A stretch of 64,000 nucleotides of DNA from Methylovorus sp. MM2 (GTDB taxonomy: Bacteria; Pseudomonadota; Gammaproteobacteria; Burkholderiales; Methylophilaceae). The stretch spans positions 744,001 through 808,000 of the forward strand of contig NZ_LXUF01000001.1 in assembly GCF_001648895.1 (NCBI RefSeq), read 5' to 3'. Position 1 is the first letter of the stretch, and each line of letters opens with the position of its first letter. Both the position numbers and the translations under genes were made by a program. Shown piece by piece: positions 18,048-28,535 of this stretch. The notes under the pieces are model-generated. The model ran no database searches, was not told the DNA's origin, and saw nothing but the letters and a program-made list of their open reading frames with translations.

Positions 18048-21000
18048 ATGTACATAGCATCCAGTTTCAGCAGTCAATCCCGCATATTGTCGTTTCGAAA
18101 CATCGTCCGCATTATCTTGTTGGCCGTTGTCTATTGGGTGACGGGTAATATTGATCAGTTTTTCTCCTTACCCAATCTTTGGGCTAATTTTTTCTATCCA
18201 CCCACAGGTATCGCACTTGCTGCATTATTGATTTACGGATACCGCATATGGCCTGGCATATTGTTAGGTTCGAGTATCGCCTGTTGGACTGCTGGTGCCT
18301 CGATATTAGCTGTGATCGGTATATCGTTTGGTAATACAGTCGAGGCTTTGTTTGCGTATTACCTGCTTAAACAGTTTGCCAAGTTTGACCCATCCCTATC
18401 GCGTTTACGCGATCTATTCGCGCTTACTTTTTTTGCTGTGGCCGTTAGCCCTTTAGTTGGTAATCTGATCAGTGAGAGCATGCTGGATATCGCGAGAGTG
18501 GCGGGCAATGCCGAGATTTCAAACATGCTCGGTAATTCATGGATGAGCGATGCCTTAAGTTATCTCTTGTTAACGCCAGCGGTCCTTGCCATTTACTATC
18601 ACCAGCCCATCAAGTGGAATAAATACAAGGTGGTCGAAGCACTCGTCTTGTCGGCGCTTATCATCATGATGAGTATGCTTGCCATGCTACATGTTTGGAG
18701 GTTGCCTGCAGATTTTCTAGTCAAGCCTAAAACCTTTATGTTTTTTACCTTAGTTGTATGGGCAGCGTTGAGTTTTCACCAACGTGGTGTTGCATTGGCA
18801 ACCATGACCATCATATTGACGGGCTTATGGGGCGGCACGAATGCAGCCGGATATTTCGCTGCCGATTTTGCAAAAGGCAATTTGGTTAACTATTGGTTAT
18901 TCTCTTTGGTGCTTTCAATTACAGGTTTCACGATCTCTGGCTTGACAGCGGGACGTATCAAATCTGAAGCGCGCCTGAAAGAGCAGCTTTCTCTATATGA
19001 CGCATTGAGCCGCGCGCAGTCAGATGTCAGTGAGGGGGTGCTGATTTTGCAGGATGGCAAGATCGTTTATGGCAATGATGCCGTATGGCGTGTGGCTGGT
19101 TATGCCCCCGGTGATTTCGCTGTGGGTGCCGATTTTTTCGGGTTGATTCATCCATCCGATAGACAGCGTGTTGCCGAGATGCATCGTAAACGTATTCAAG
19201 GCTTGCCAGTACCGAATCGTTATGAAGCAGTTGGCTTGACCAAAAATGGCCAGCCTGTCCCGATTGAGATTGCTGCTGCAATGATGCCTGATGGTAGTGG
19301 CCGCGTGGTCGTCTTGATTATTGATATTTCGGAGCGCCAGAAATCGGTCGCCGCTTTGACGCAAAGTCGGGAGGATTATCGCGAACTGGTTGAATCTATT
19401 CAGGCTATTGTTTGGCGTGCCACGCCCGGCGGGAGTTTTACTTTTGTCAGTAAAGAAGCTGAGACCTTAATGGGGTACCCGCTTTCAGACTGGACAGAGA
19501 TACCTACTTTCTGGGCAGATAAAATACATCCGGATGACAGGGAATGGGTAGTTGATTACTGCATACAAGAATCCATCAAGTTGAATAGTCATGTATTCGA
19601 TTACCGTATGATCGCGGCAGATGGACGTATTGTTTGGATGCAGGATATTGTGCGGGTTATCCCGAACCGGCACGGTAAACCTCAGGAGCTTGTTGGGGTT
19701 ATGTTGGATATTACCGCCCGCAAAAAGGCCGAAGCCAGCTTGCACCTATCACATCAGGTATTTGAACATACCGCAGAAGGCATCGTGATTACCGATGCAG
19801 ATTTTAATGTGCTTGAGGTGAATCAGGCTTACGAGCAGATCACAGGATATACCCGTGATGAGATCACCGGTAAGCCGCCTATGGTCTTAAGTACGGGATT
19901 GCATGACCAAGCCTATTACGATGCAGTATGGCAAACGATTCAGGATGAGGGGCAATGGGTAGGCGAGATATGGAATCGACGTAAAGATGGCGAGAGCTAC
20001 CCTGAGTGGCTTTCGATCAGTAAGGTGCTGGATTCAAAAGGTCTGGTACAGAACTATGTCGCTGTATTCACGGACATTACGCAACGAAAACTCTCTGAAG
20101 AGCGCTTACAGTTCATCGCGAATCATGATGCCTTAACCTTGTTGCCTAATCGTGCATTGTTACAGCAGCGTATTGAGCAAGCATTGGTACGTGCACAGCG
20201 GCACAATGAAAAAATCGCTGTTCTTTTCATTGATCTTGACCGGTTCAAAATCATTAATGACACATTAGGGCACCATGCGGGAGACCTTTTGCTGCAAGAG
20301 GCGGCCAAGCGATTAACAGACTGCCTGCGGGAGTCCGATACTGTAGCAAGGCAAGGTGGTGATGAGTTTGTCGTGTTGATAGAGGATTTCACAGATACGC
20401 AATATTTGACCACCATTGCGCGCAAAATCATGAGCGTCTTGGCGCAGCCGTTTATCCTGCTGAATCAGGAGTTGCATATTAGCGCCAGTATCGGCATCAC
20501 GATTTATCCAGAGGATGGGGCCGATGTGTTCTCCTTACTCAAGAATGCAGATGTAGCTATGTATCGGGCTAAAGAGAGTGGCAAGAATACATTTCATTTT
20601 TATGCTGCCGAAAGTAATTTGCATAGCGTGGAATTGCTGGAGCTTGAGAATGGATTGCGCCGTGCATTGGAGCGTAACGAATTCGTATTGCATTATCAGG
20701 CCAAAATTGATTTGAAAACGCAGCAGGTGATCGGGGCGGAGGCTTTATTACGCTGGCAGCATCCTGAGCTTGGCCTACTTTCGCCTATCCACTTTATCTC
20801 GTTGGCAGAAGAGACGGGTTTGATTATTGATATCGGCACTTGGGTGTTGCGTGATGCTTGTAAACAAGCGGTGACCTGGCAGGATTTTATGCCCGATGAT
20901 CATCCTATCCGAGTTGCGGTCAATCTTTCTGCACGTCAATTCCGCGAAGAAACATTAAAGGCAACGATTGAAGATGCACTTGCGGAGAGTGGTTTGCCTG

Positions 21001-21446
21001 CGCCATGCCTTGAGTTGGAAATCACTGAAAGCATGATCATGCAGAATGCCGAGCGGGCCAGCAGTGTGCTGCAGTATTTCCGCGATTTAGGCACCCATGT
21101 ACTGATCGATGATTTTGGTACGGGATATTCTTCTTTAAGTTACCTGAAGCAATTCCCAATTGATGCTCTTAAAATCGATCGATCATTCGTTAGGGATATC
21201 CCGAAGGATAGTGATGACATGGCGATCACAAAAGCGATTATCGCCATGGCACATAGCCTGAATATGCTAGTGGTTGCAGAAGGTGTTGAAACCGGCGAGC
21301 AATTGAAGTTTCTGCAAACGCAACATTGCGACCAGATTCAGGGGTATATATTCAGTGAGCCTGTACCGGCAGAGAGCTTTGTTGATTTGCTGCGCGGGGT
21401 CAATGTTGCAAAGCGGCTGCATACCAAGATGGTACAAGACGCCTAG
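18048..21446 (+). CDS. MASE1-PAS-PAS-PAS-GGDEF-EAL cyclic-di-GMP signalling protein
   Basis: A 1132-residue inner-membrane sensor that could make and break c-di-GMP. The N-terminal ~310 residues are a multi-TM MASE1 domain (NLWANFFYPPTGIALAALLI). Three PAS/PAC units follow (about 315-430, 440-560, 570-690), then a GGDEF domain with an intact GGDEF at about 770-774 and an EAL domain with EALLRW at 898-903. NLSARQF, ELEITES, DDFGTGYSSL and AEGVET are intact, so phosphodiesterase activity is likely; the GGDEF looks catalytic too. It stands alone 128 bp after the porin gene, beyond a terminator, with no obvious Shine-Dalgarno. The input signal is unknown. Confidence 0.93.
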   Translation: MYIASSFSSQSRILSFRNIVRIILLAVVYWVTGNIDQFFSLPNLWANFFYPPTGIALAALLIYGYRIWPGILLGSSIACWTAGASILAVIGISFGNTVEALFAYYLLKQFAKFDPSLSRLRDLFALTFFAVAVSPLVGNLISESMLDIARVAGNAEISNMLGNSWMSDALSYLLLTPAVLAIYYHQPIKWNKYKVVEALVLSALIIMMSMLAMLHVWRLPADFLVKPKTFMFFTLVVWAALSFHQRGVALATMTIILTGLWGGTNAAGYFAADFAKGNLVNYWLFSLVLSITGFTISGLTAGRIKSEARLKEQLSLYDALSRAQSDVSEGVLILQDGKIVYGNDAVWRVAGYAPGDFAVGADFFGLIHPSDRQRVAEMHRKRIQGLPVPNRYEAVGLTKNGQPVPIEIAAAMMPDGSGRVVVLIIDISERQKSVAALTQSREDYRELVESIQAIVWRATPGGSFTFVSKEAETLMGYPLSDWTEIPTFWADKIHPDDREWVVDYCIQESIKLNSHVFDYRMIAADGRIVWMQDIVRVIPNRHGKPQELVGVMLDITARKKAEASLHLSHQVFEHTAEGIVITDADFNVLEVNQAYEQITGYTRDEITGKPPMVLSTGLHDQAYYDAVWQTIQDEGQWVGEIWNRRKDGESYPEWLSISKVLDSKGLVQNYVAVFTDITQRKLSEERLQFIANHDALTLLPNRALLQQRIEQALVRAQRHNEKIAVLFIDLDRFKIINDTLGHHAGDLLLQEAAKRLTDCLRESDTVARQGGDEFVVLIEDFTDTQYLTTIARKIMSVLAQPFILLNQELHISASIGITIYPEDGADVFSLLKNADVAMYRAKESGKNTFHFYAAESNLHSVELLELENGLRRALERNEFVLHYQAKIDLKTQQVIGAEALLRWQHPELGLLSPIHFISLAEETGLIIDIGTWVLRDACKQAVTWQDFMPDDHPIRVAVNLSARQFREETLKATIEDALAESGLPAPCLELEITESMIMQNAERASSVLQYFRDLGTHVLIDDFGTGYSSLSYLKQFPIDALKIDRSFVRDIPKDSDDMAITKAIIAMAHSLNMLVVAEGVETGEQLKFLQTQHCDQIQGYIFSEPVPAESFVDLLRGVNVAKRLHTKMVQDA

Positions 21447-21533
21447 TTCCGCTTGTTCAGTGCATTTTCAGGTGGTCAGTAAATAAAGATTAAGTTCTAA
21501 CGCTGCCTAAGTCCTGATGAGTTTTTAAGTCTA

Positions 21534-22925
21534 TCACTTCGGGGAATACCTGCCCCATGGAGTGATCTTGAACCCATATAGGCTGACTATCGCGGCTATA
21601 AATATACCTGAAGCTACGATAGCAAAAGTCACATGCATTGAAGTACTGAATCTCAGCGCAAACCAGGTTGCCATGCTTGCAAAGCACAATCTGATCGCAC
21701 CGGCGGATAAGGGCCAACCTATTTTGGCCGCGCCCTGACCTGCAAAATACAATTCAGTCGTGATTGCCATAAAAGCGTACATTGGGCCAATCAAGGCTAA
21801 GTATTGTCCACCGACCTCCAGAACTTCAGGATTAGCTGAGAAGAGGCTGATCCATCTTTCAGGAAAGATGGCGACAAAGAGACCGATCATCTCGACGAGC
21901 AAAGCAACGAATATTGCATTCAGTAATGCAGCATGTCTGGCACGCTTTACATAGCCAGCGCCAAGGTTGGTTCCGATAACAGTGATTGCTGCTGTACCGA
22001 AACCGAACATGATTGGAATAAGTAATAATTCAAGACGGGAAGCGATACCGAATCCCGCAATAGCAGCAACACCAAATACCCCTGCGGCGGCTGTCAGTAA
22101 TGTCAAAGAGAGACTTGTCATGACTGCATTGATGGAAGATAAAAGCCCGATACCTAATATCTCTTTGAAATGTGCTTTATTTAGTGGATGTGGTCTTAGT
22201 TTGATTGTGGAATCTTTAGACCGCATGTAGCGAATAAGCAGAAATAAAGCAAGATAGCTACATAAGATCTGAGCTACTCCCGCACCTGCGATGCCAAGTT
22301 TGGGGACACCTAACCAACCTATGATCAACATCGGTGATATCAACAAACCTACGATCACACTTGTGAAAATGATGATGGCAGGTAGCTTTACGTTACCAGC
22401 ACCGCGTAACACAGATTGAAGAAGGGCTACCATCCAGAAAGAGATAGCGCCACTAAACAAGATATCTGAATATATCAAAGCGAGATCAAGTGTTTCCCCG
22501 GAACCACCGAGAAATTGATAGACAGAAGGTCCAGCGATGACTGCGATGATTGAGAACAGGAGACCAAACCCAGCTCCGATCAGCGCTGCGTGCCATGCCA
22601 GACTTTCTGCTTTAACATAATTCTTTGCGCCTATAGCTCTCGCCACCGCTGATGACACTCCACCTCCCACTCCTCCATTAGAGACCATGGTCATGAACAT
22701 CATCACTGGAACAACGAGTGATGCCGCCGCAATCGCATGTACGCCAAGCGAACTGACAAAGTAAGTCTCAGCGATGCTCAGCAAGGTCGTCATGAACAAT
22801 ACAAGCACCGTGGGCAAAGCCAGCTTGATCAGGGTCTTAAGCAGATTACCTGTCAGCAGAGGATTCAATGGTTCGGTTACCAACGTAGTCGCCGAACCAT
22901 TGGTGGTTGAGGTGGAAGTGTCCAT
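21534..22925 (-). CDS. MATE family efflux transporter
   Basis: A 463-residue, 12-TM inner-membrane antiporter of the MATE family: PLLTGNLLKTLIKLALPTVL at the N-terminus, then a Gly-rich segment (SNGGVGGGVSSAVARAIGA) as in DinF/NorM-type proteins, and the second repeat with FGFGTAAITVIGTNLGAG. It starts on the base after the outer-membrane gene's stop (TAA-ATG), so it is the fourth gene of the MFP-RND-OMF-MATE operon. Co-transcription of a single-component MATE pump with a tripartite RND pump suggests linked defence against one group of compounds. No obvious terminator is seen in the 87 bp downstream. Confidence 0.92.
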   Translation of the reverse strand: MDTSTSTTNGSATTLVTEPLNPLLTGNLLKTLIKLALPTVLVLFMTTLLSIAETYFVSSLGVHAIAAASLVVPVMMFMTMVSNGGVGGGVSSAVARAIGAKNYVKAESLAWHAALIGAGFGLLFSIIAVIAGPSVYQFLGGSGETLDLALIYSDILFSGAISFWMVALLQSVLRGAGNVKLPAIIIFTSVIVGLLISPMLIIGWLGVPKLGIAGAGVAQILCSYLALFLLIRYMRSKDSTIKLRPHPLNKAHFKEILGIGLLSSINAVMTSLSLTLLTAAAGVFGVAAIAGFGIASRLELLLIPIMFGFGTAAITVIGTNLGAGYVKRARHAALLNAIFVALLVEMIGLFVAIFPERWISLFSANPEVLEVGGQYLALIGPMYAFMAITTELYFAGQGAAKIGWPLSAGAIRLCFASMATWFALRFSTSMHVTFAIVASGIFIAAIVSLYGFKITPWGRYSPK

Positions 22926-24284
22926 TTACAGACCGCTCGCCTTATTAAGTGCTGCTAAAGCAGTCACTTCATCCGCCGTTGCAGTTAGATAGGAGCTCTT
23001 TACCGCGTAGACCTTATTCTGCGCATCCAGAACGTCGATCAACGGCGTCATGCCTTTTTCATAACGTAATTGAGCTGCATTCAGCGCTCGCTGATTGCTA
23101 TCTACGGCAGCTTTAAGCGCTATGGTGTGTTCCCGATTTTTCGCGTAATCAGAAAGCTTTGTCTCTACATCAGCAACTGCCGCAATGACTGTTTGCTTGT
23201 ATGTATGGAACGCTTGGGTCTGACGCGAATCAGCAGCATTGATGTTGCCTTGTATACGGCCAAAGTTAAGTAAGGGCATCGCGATACCACCAGCTATTGA
23301 CCAGATCTCTGTTGCGGGCAAGATAGTAGAATTCTGCCAGCCATATAAAGAACCAAGGCTTAGTTTAGGGTACATCTCGCTGATTGCGACCCCTGTCAAA
23401 GCAGTGTTAGCGGCAAGATTACGCTCTGCTACTGCGATATCAGGGCGACGGCTTAATATGGTCGCTGGTGCTTCAATCACTTGCGCATTAACGACTGCTG
23501 GTATTCCAGCTGGCTGTTTGAGCAAAGTTACGATCTCGTCATTCTCACTACCTGTCAGTACCGAGATGCGATAGATTGTCGCGGTGATCGCTTTCGCTAT
23601 CACCGGAATATTGGCAACCGTGGTTCTGTATAGCGCTTCAGCTTGATCAGCTTCCATGCCACTTAATGCACCATGCTGATATTTAAGCAAAGTAAAGGCA
23701 TTCAACTGACGCTGTGTCTCTGCGATATTCAAAGTCAGGTCGTAGCGTTGTTGCAGTTCTCTCAAGCGAGCATATTCAGTGACGACTTCTGCCACTAAAG
23801 TGATGCTGACTTCCTGATAACTAGCCTCACGACTTTTGATGGTTGCATCAGAAGCTTGTACCCGACGACGATTACCCCCGAACAGATCGATCTCCCAGCT
23901 TGCATCAAAACTTGCCTGATATAGGTTGATCGTATTGTTCTGCGTCATAAGGCCCGGGTTGCTTCTCGAAGCATTACCAGCTGTCGTGATCTGGGGGTAA
24001 AGGCTAGACTCAGCGCTCATCCTCAAACCACGGGCTTCAAATATCCTGGCTTGCGCGATCTTGCGATCATGGTTATCCGATAGCGCACGCTCTATGAGTG
24101 TGTTCAATGTTGGGTCTTTAAAATCCGCCCACCATTCAGCATTAACCTCTTTAGTCGAGGCGACGGTATCAACTGCAACCCGCTCTTTCCATTGAGCAGG
24201 TGTCACCGTTTCTGGTTTCACGTAATCTGGTCCGACCATGCAAGCAGTCAATAATAGTGGGATGAGAATCCAAAGTTTACGCAT
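22926..24284 (-). CDS. RND efflux outer-membrane lipoprotein, NodT/OprM family
   Basis: A 452-residue outer-membrane efflux duct. From the ATG at 24284 it begins MRKLWILIPLLLTACMVGPDY, with the lipobox LLTAC, and has an AGGAG Shine-Dalgarno 8 bases upstream. An upstream in-frame ATG at 24308 would add eight residues before the signal and is less likely. Two OEP repeats are visible, with WWADFKDPTLNTLIERAL and the closing LRYEKGMTPLIDVLDAQNKVY. It overlaps the end of the RND gene by 8 bp and abuts the MATE gene, indicating a coupled operon. Confidence 0.93.
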   Translation of the reverse strand: MRKLWILIPLLLTACMVGPDYVKPETVTPAQWKERVAVDTVASTKEVNAEWWADFKDPTLNTLIERALSDNHDRKIAQARIFEARGLRMSAESSLYPQITTAGNASRSNPGLMTQNNTINLYQASFDASWEIDLFGGNRRRVQASDATIKSREASYQEVSITLVAEVVTEYARLRELQQRYDLTLNIAETQRQLNAFTLLKYQHGALSGMEADQAEALYRTTVANIPVIAKAITATIYRISVLTGSENDEIVTLLKQPAGIPAVVNAQVIEAPATILSRRPDIAVAERNLAANTALTGVAISEMYPKLSLGSLYGWQNSTILPATEIWSIAGGIAMPLLNFGRIQGNINAADSRQTQAFHTYKQTVIAAVADVETKLSDYAKNREHTIALKAAVDSNQRALNAAQLRYEKGMTPLIDVLDAQNKVYAVKSSYLTATADEVTALAALNKASGL

Positions 24285-27200
24285 TGGTTTGCTCCTGTAA
24301 TGATTCATGATGACCGTTATTTAAAGATGTATCCGTGTGGTTCACGGGTTTGATACGGAACCAGAGCGCATAGAGTGCTGGCAGAAAGAGTAGGGTCAGT
24401 AATGTACCGACACCAACACCACCAATCAGCACGAACGCTAATGAACCCCAGAAACTTGAATACGTCAGCGGGATAAAAGCCAACATCGCTGTCGCTGCTG
24501 TCAAGATCACAGGACGTGAGCGGCGGACTGTTGATTCAACGATCGCGTCATAATCAGATAGACCAGAAGCTCTGTCGATACGGATCTGGTCAACCAGAAT
24601 CAGCGTATTGCGCATCAAGATACCTGATAGTGCGATTAGACCCAGAATGGCGTTGAAACCAAATGGAGAGTTGAAAATCAGCATGGTCGGTACCGCGCCT
24701 ACCAGACCTAATGGCGCTGTCAGGAACACCATGAACATGGTCGAGAATGAACGAACCTGAAACATGATGAAAGCCAACTGCAGCAGAATCATGACTGGGA
24801 AAAGCACTGCCAGCGCATCATTGGCCTTGATCGAGTCTTCAATAGAACCACCCATATCGATCCTATAGCCTTCGGGCAATTTAGCAATGATAGGCTTCAA
24901 CTGTTCCATGACTGCCATACTTGCGACTGGAGGCTGCAATCCTTCTGCTACATCTGCCTGAACCGAGATGTATTGCTCATGGTCGTAACGCTTGATCATG
25001 GCGTTTTCCATCCGTGTCTCGAAATGCGCTATTTGCGAGAGCGGCACTGACTTACCATCGATGGTGGTGAGTGTCAGGTTGGCCAGATCATCGATATTCA
25101 AGCGCTCAGCCTGAGGGTTACGTAGCATTACACCGACTGTGCGAATACCATCCCTCACTTGCGTTGCTGGGATACCATTCAACATAGCCCCTAACTGCAC
25201 ACCGACATCATTAGGTGTCAGGCCTATCAGGCGTAGACGATCCTGATCGAATACAAGGAATTGGATCGGTGTCTTCTCAGTCCAGTCAAGGAAAGTATCT
25301 TTTACTGTCGGACTCTTATCCATCACTTCTTTGACTTGGTCTGCGATGTCACGCAAGACGTTTTCATCAGGACCAATTACCCGGAATAAGACTGGGTAAT
25401 TCGTTGGCGGGCCGAAGACGAATTGACGCACACGTACCCGAGCTTCAGGGAATGCGCCATCCTCAATCAGTTTATGCATCTTTTCCTTGAGGGCATTACG
25501 TTCCTTTGGCCCATCTGTCATGACGATGATCTGTGCATAGGCTGGGTTCGGCAACATCGGGTCTGATGTCAATACGAAACGAGGCATACCCTGACCGATA
25601 TAACTGGTCACGATCTTCGCTTCCGATTGCGCCATCACCTTTTGTTCGATACGTTGAACAGCAGCTTCGGTAGTCGAGAATGCAGAACCTGGCGGCAGAT
25701 TCACATCCAACAACATCTCTGGACGATCTGAGTCAGGGAAGAATTGCTGTTGTACGAACCCCATTCCAAATACTGAAAGGAAGAATAGGAATAATACGGT
25801 GATACCTACGGCCCATTTGTGGCGAATGACGCCACGGACGACATTACGGAAGCGTTCGTAAGTAGGGGTCTTGTAGATGGCGTCATGGCCGCCTTTGACT
25901 TTCTTGATCTCGGGTAAGAGCTTTACACCTATATAAGGCGTTAATGTGACAGCTACGACCCATGAAGTAATCAGTGAGAAAGCGACTACCCAGAAAATAT
26001 TGCCTGCATATTCACCTGCACCTGATTTTGCGAATCCCACAGGTAGAAAACCCGCTATGGTGATTAGTGTTCCGAAAAGCATTGGTGCTGCCGTACTAGT
26101 CCAAGAGTAGGTAGCTGCTTTAACGCGATCCCAACCTTCTTCCATCTTCACAACCATCATTTCGATAGAGATGATGGCATCGTCTACTAATAGGCCTAAA
26201 GAAAGGATCAAAGCACCTAATGTAATCCTATCGAACTCTCGGTCAGTCAGTAACATAACAACCAGCACAGCTGCCAGTGTAAGCGGTACAGCAAGCGCTA
26301 CAACGATACCGACTCGGAACCCAAGTGTGATCAGGCTGACGATCATCACCACTGCAAGCGCTGCTACGAACTTGATCATGAACTCATCAACGGCTTCTTC
26401 GATCACGGTTGATTGATAAGCAACCTTGGAAAGTTCTATGCCTAAAGGCAGGTTTGCCTGAACTGCATCCATTTCTTTACCGAGCGTCTCGCCCAATGTC
26501 AGGCCATTGAAGTTCTTGCTCATGACGATACCGAGCATTAGTGAAGGCTCGCCATCATGATGGATAGTGAATACTGCGGGATCTACATATCCCCGTTTGA
26601 CATCTGCTATCTCACCGATACGAAGTATCTTGCCGTTAGCATTGATCGGGATGTTCTTTACAACTTCTACATCATCAAAAGCTCCATCTAAGCGTATGTA
26701 TACACGCGGGCCTTTGGTGTCGACAAAGCCAGATTGCGTTACGTCATTTTGCAGCCTTAATGCTTGTAAGATATCCGCCGCTTTAACCCCCAATGTCGCT
26801 AGACGTTGATACGAGATATCGACATAGATGCGTTGCTCTTGCTCGCCAAGGATATTCACCTTCTCGATGCCGTCAACGCGTAACAATCGTTGTCTGATAC
26901 TTTCAGCTTCCAGAACAAGTTTGCGTTCTGGCATGCCCTTGGCCTTAAGCGCATATAGCGAGAAATAAACATCTGAGTATTCATCATTAATGATCGGGCC
27001 AACCACACCGTTAGGCAGATTAACTGCTTCATCGCCCAGTTTCTTGCGGGCCTGATAGAACTGCTCGGCCAGATGTGGTCCAGTGTATTCTTGGAAAAAT
27101 ACTTTCATCACAAGTTTACCGGGGGTAGCCTGAGTCTCTACGCGGTCGTAATATTCCAGCTCTTGTAATCGCTTCTCGAATTTATCCCCGACCTGATCTA

Positions 27201-27384
27201 CCATCTCCTTAGCGGTAGCTCCCGGCCATACGGCACCTACAGTCATGACTTTAACGACGAACTTAGGATCTTCAGCGCGACCAAGATGCAGGAACGCAAA
27301 CGTACCTGAGACCATAATTGCGAGGATGAAAAACAGCGTGAGTGCGCGTTCACGTACTGCTAATGCCGAGAGGTTGAAATTCAT
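24277..27384 (-). CDS. RND efflux permease, TriC-like branch
   Basis: A 1035-residue inner-membrane RND pump subunit. The N-terminus (NLSALAVRERALTLFF, HLGRAEDPKF, VWPGATAKEMVDQV) places it with the TriC/VexF-like branch rather than with MexF. Paired TM4 aspartates are at residues 401-402 (LGLLVDDAIISIEM). The second half carries FGFNAILGLIALSGILMRN and VRRSRPVILTAATAMLAFIP. It overlaps the membrane-fusion gene by 4 bp (ATGA) and the outer-membrane gene by 8 bp. Drug, detergent or solvent substrates are possible but cannot be read from the sequence. Confidence 0.94.
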   Translation of the reverse strand: MNFNLSALAVRERALTLFFILAIMVSGTFAFLHLGRAEDPKFVVKVMTVGAVWPGATAKEMVDQVGDKFEKRLQELEYYDRVETQATPGKLVMKVFFQEYTGPHLAEQFYQARKKLGDEAVNLPNGVVGPIINDEYSDVYFSLYALKAKGMPERKLVLEAESIRQRLLRVDGIEKVNILGEQEQRIYVDISYQRLATLGVKAADILQALRLQNDVTQSGFVDTKGPRVYIRLDGAFDDVEVVKNIPINANGKILRIGEIADVKRGYVDPAVFTIHHDGEPSLMLGIVMSKNFNGLTLGETLGKEMDAVQANLPLGIELSKVAYQSTVIEEAVDEFMIKFVAALAVVMIVSLITLGFRVGIVVALAVPLTLAAVLVVMLLTDREFDRITLGALILSLGLLVDDAIISIEMMVVKMEEGWDRVKAATYSWTSTAAPMLFGTLITIAGFLPVGFAKSGAGEYAGNIFWVVAFSLITSWVVAVTLTPYIGVKLLPEIKKVKGGHDAIYKTPTYERFRNVVRGVIRHKWAVGITVLFLFFLSVFGMGFVQQQFFPDSDRPEMLLDVNLPPGSAFSTTEAAVQRIEQKVMAQSEAKIVTSYIGQGMPRFVLTSDPMLPNPAYAQIIVMTDGPKERNALKEKMHKLIEDGAFPEARVRVRQFVFGPPTNYPVLFRVIGPDENVLRDIADQVKEVMDKSPTVKDTFLDWTEKTPIQFLVFDQDRLRLIGLTPNDVGVQLGAMLNGIPATQVRDGIRTVGVMLRNPQAERLNIDDLANLTLTTIDGKSVPLSQIAHFETRMENAMIKRYDHEQYISVQADVAEGLQPPVASMAVMEQLKPIIAKLPEGYRIDMGGSIEDSIKANDALAVLFPVMILLQLAFIMFQVRSFSTMFMVFLTAPLGLVGAVPTMLIFNSPFGFNAILGLIALSGILMRNTLILVDQIRIDRASGLSDYDAIVESTVRRSRPVILTAATAMLAFIPLTYSSFWGSLAFVLIGGVGVGTLLTLLFLPALYALWFRIKPVNHTDTSLNNGHHESLQEQTNA

Positions 27385-28514
27385 TTCGCCTGCTCCCCTA
27401 CAGTGGCATCAGCCAGACGGATTTTTTGCGCTGGTTTAAGAAGATGTGCTCCCAATGCAACGATCTTTTCGCCTGCTTTCAAGTCGCCTGTCACCCCCGC
27501 CATTTCTTCACCAATTTGCAGAAGGGTTACAGGACGTAGAGCGACAGTATTATCTGTTTCGTTGATTACCCAGACATTCGTTTCATGTCCTACGTTGTAA
27601 AGAGATCCAAGAGGTACCTGAAAACTCTCTTCCCCCTTGCTGCTCACTTTCTTGAATACCACAGTCACTGTAGCGCCCAGAGGTGCCTCTTTACCACTAT
27701 CAAGCAAGGTATATCGTGCTTGATAAGTGCGAATGGTCTTATCAGCCATCGCTGAAAGCTCACGTAGTTTTACCGGAAATCTCACGTCAGGCAGCGTGTA
27801 TAGGTAGGCATCCGTGGCATTTTTCGCTTTATTCAATGCTTGTTCAGGGAGATTGATTACCGCTTCGCGTGTGCCATCACGCGCGAGCCTGACGACTACC
27901 TGTCCGACTGTCACAACCTGACCTGCATCGGCAGGTACATCTGTCACGACACCATCAGCATCTGCTTTCAAAATAGCGTAATCGTATTCATTCGCTGCAC
28001 GACGCGCATCTGCTTCTGCTGCTTGTAATCTTGCGGTTGCGGAATCTGCCAATGCCTGGGCACGCTCATATTCCTGTTGCGATGCAGCGTGTAGCTCCCA
28101 TAACTCTTTGGTACGTTTTAGATCAGGGATAGCGCGATCACGTTCTGCTTTTGCCGCATCTACTGCCTGTTGGCTTGCATTGCTGGCTAAGCTTAGATCG
28201 ATTGGATCAAGACGCATCAAAGGCTGGCCTTTAGAAACATGCTGGCCTTCGTCTACTAATTTCTCAATGATCTTCCCGCTGACACGGAACCCTAGATCAC
28301 TTTCTACACGTGCATGGACAGTACCTGTGTAACTTGGTGCATTAGTGTATTCGCTACCTATCGTAAAACTCTTGATCACAGGAGGCAGGGGCGCCGGTTT
28401 TGGGTCTGCGCGCTTGCCTCCAAAAATAAATACGCTTGCAACTATCACTGCGCCGACGATCAAATAAGCCCGGAATGGTCGAAGGCGATTAGCGAAATTC
28501 TGACTAGCACTCAT
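27381..28514 (-). CDS. RND efflux membrane-fusion protein
   Basis: A 377-residue periplasmic adaptor. An N-terminal anchor segment (AYLIVGAVIVASVFIFGG) lies at about residues 15-33; lipoyl halves flank a helical hairpin (VDEGQHVSKGQPLMRLDPIDL and AILKADADGVVTDVPADAGQVV), followed by beta-barrel and C-terminal domains. It is the first gene of the MFP-RND-OMF-MATE operon. A 25-bp operator-like site shared with the hxlR gene lies 22 bp upstream (28536-28560). Confidence 0.93.
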   Translation of the reverse strand: MSASQNFANRLRPFRAYLIVGAVIVASVFIFGGKRADPKPAPLPPVIKSFTIGSEYTNAPSYTGTVHARVESDLGFRVSGKIIEKLVDEGQHVSKGQPLMRLDPIDLSLASNASQQAVDAAKAERDRAIPDLKRTKELWELHAASQQEYERAQALADSATARLQAAEADARRAANEYDYAILKADADGVVTDVPADAGQVVTVGQVVVRLARDGTREAVINLPEQALNKAKNATDAYLYTLPDVRFPVKLRELSAMADKTIRTYQARYTLLDSGKEAPLGATVTVVFKKVSSKGEESFQVPLGSLYNVGHETNVWVINETDNTVALRPVTLLQIGEEMAGVTGDLKAGEKIVALGAHLLKPAQKIRLADATVGEQAK

Positions 28515-28535
28515 GGAAAGCTCCCTAAAAGTAAT

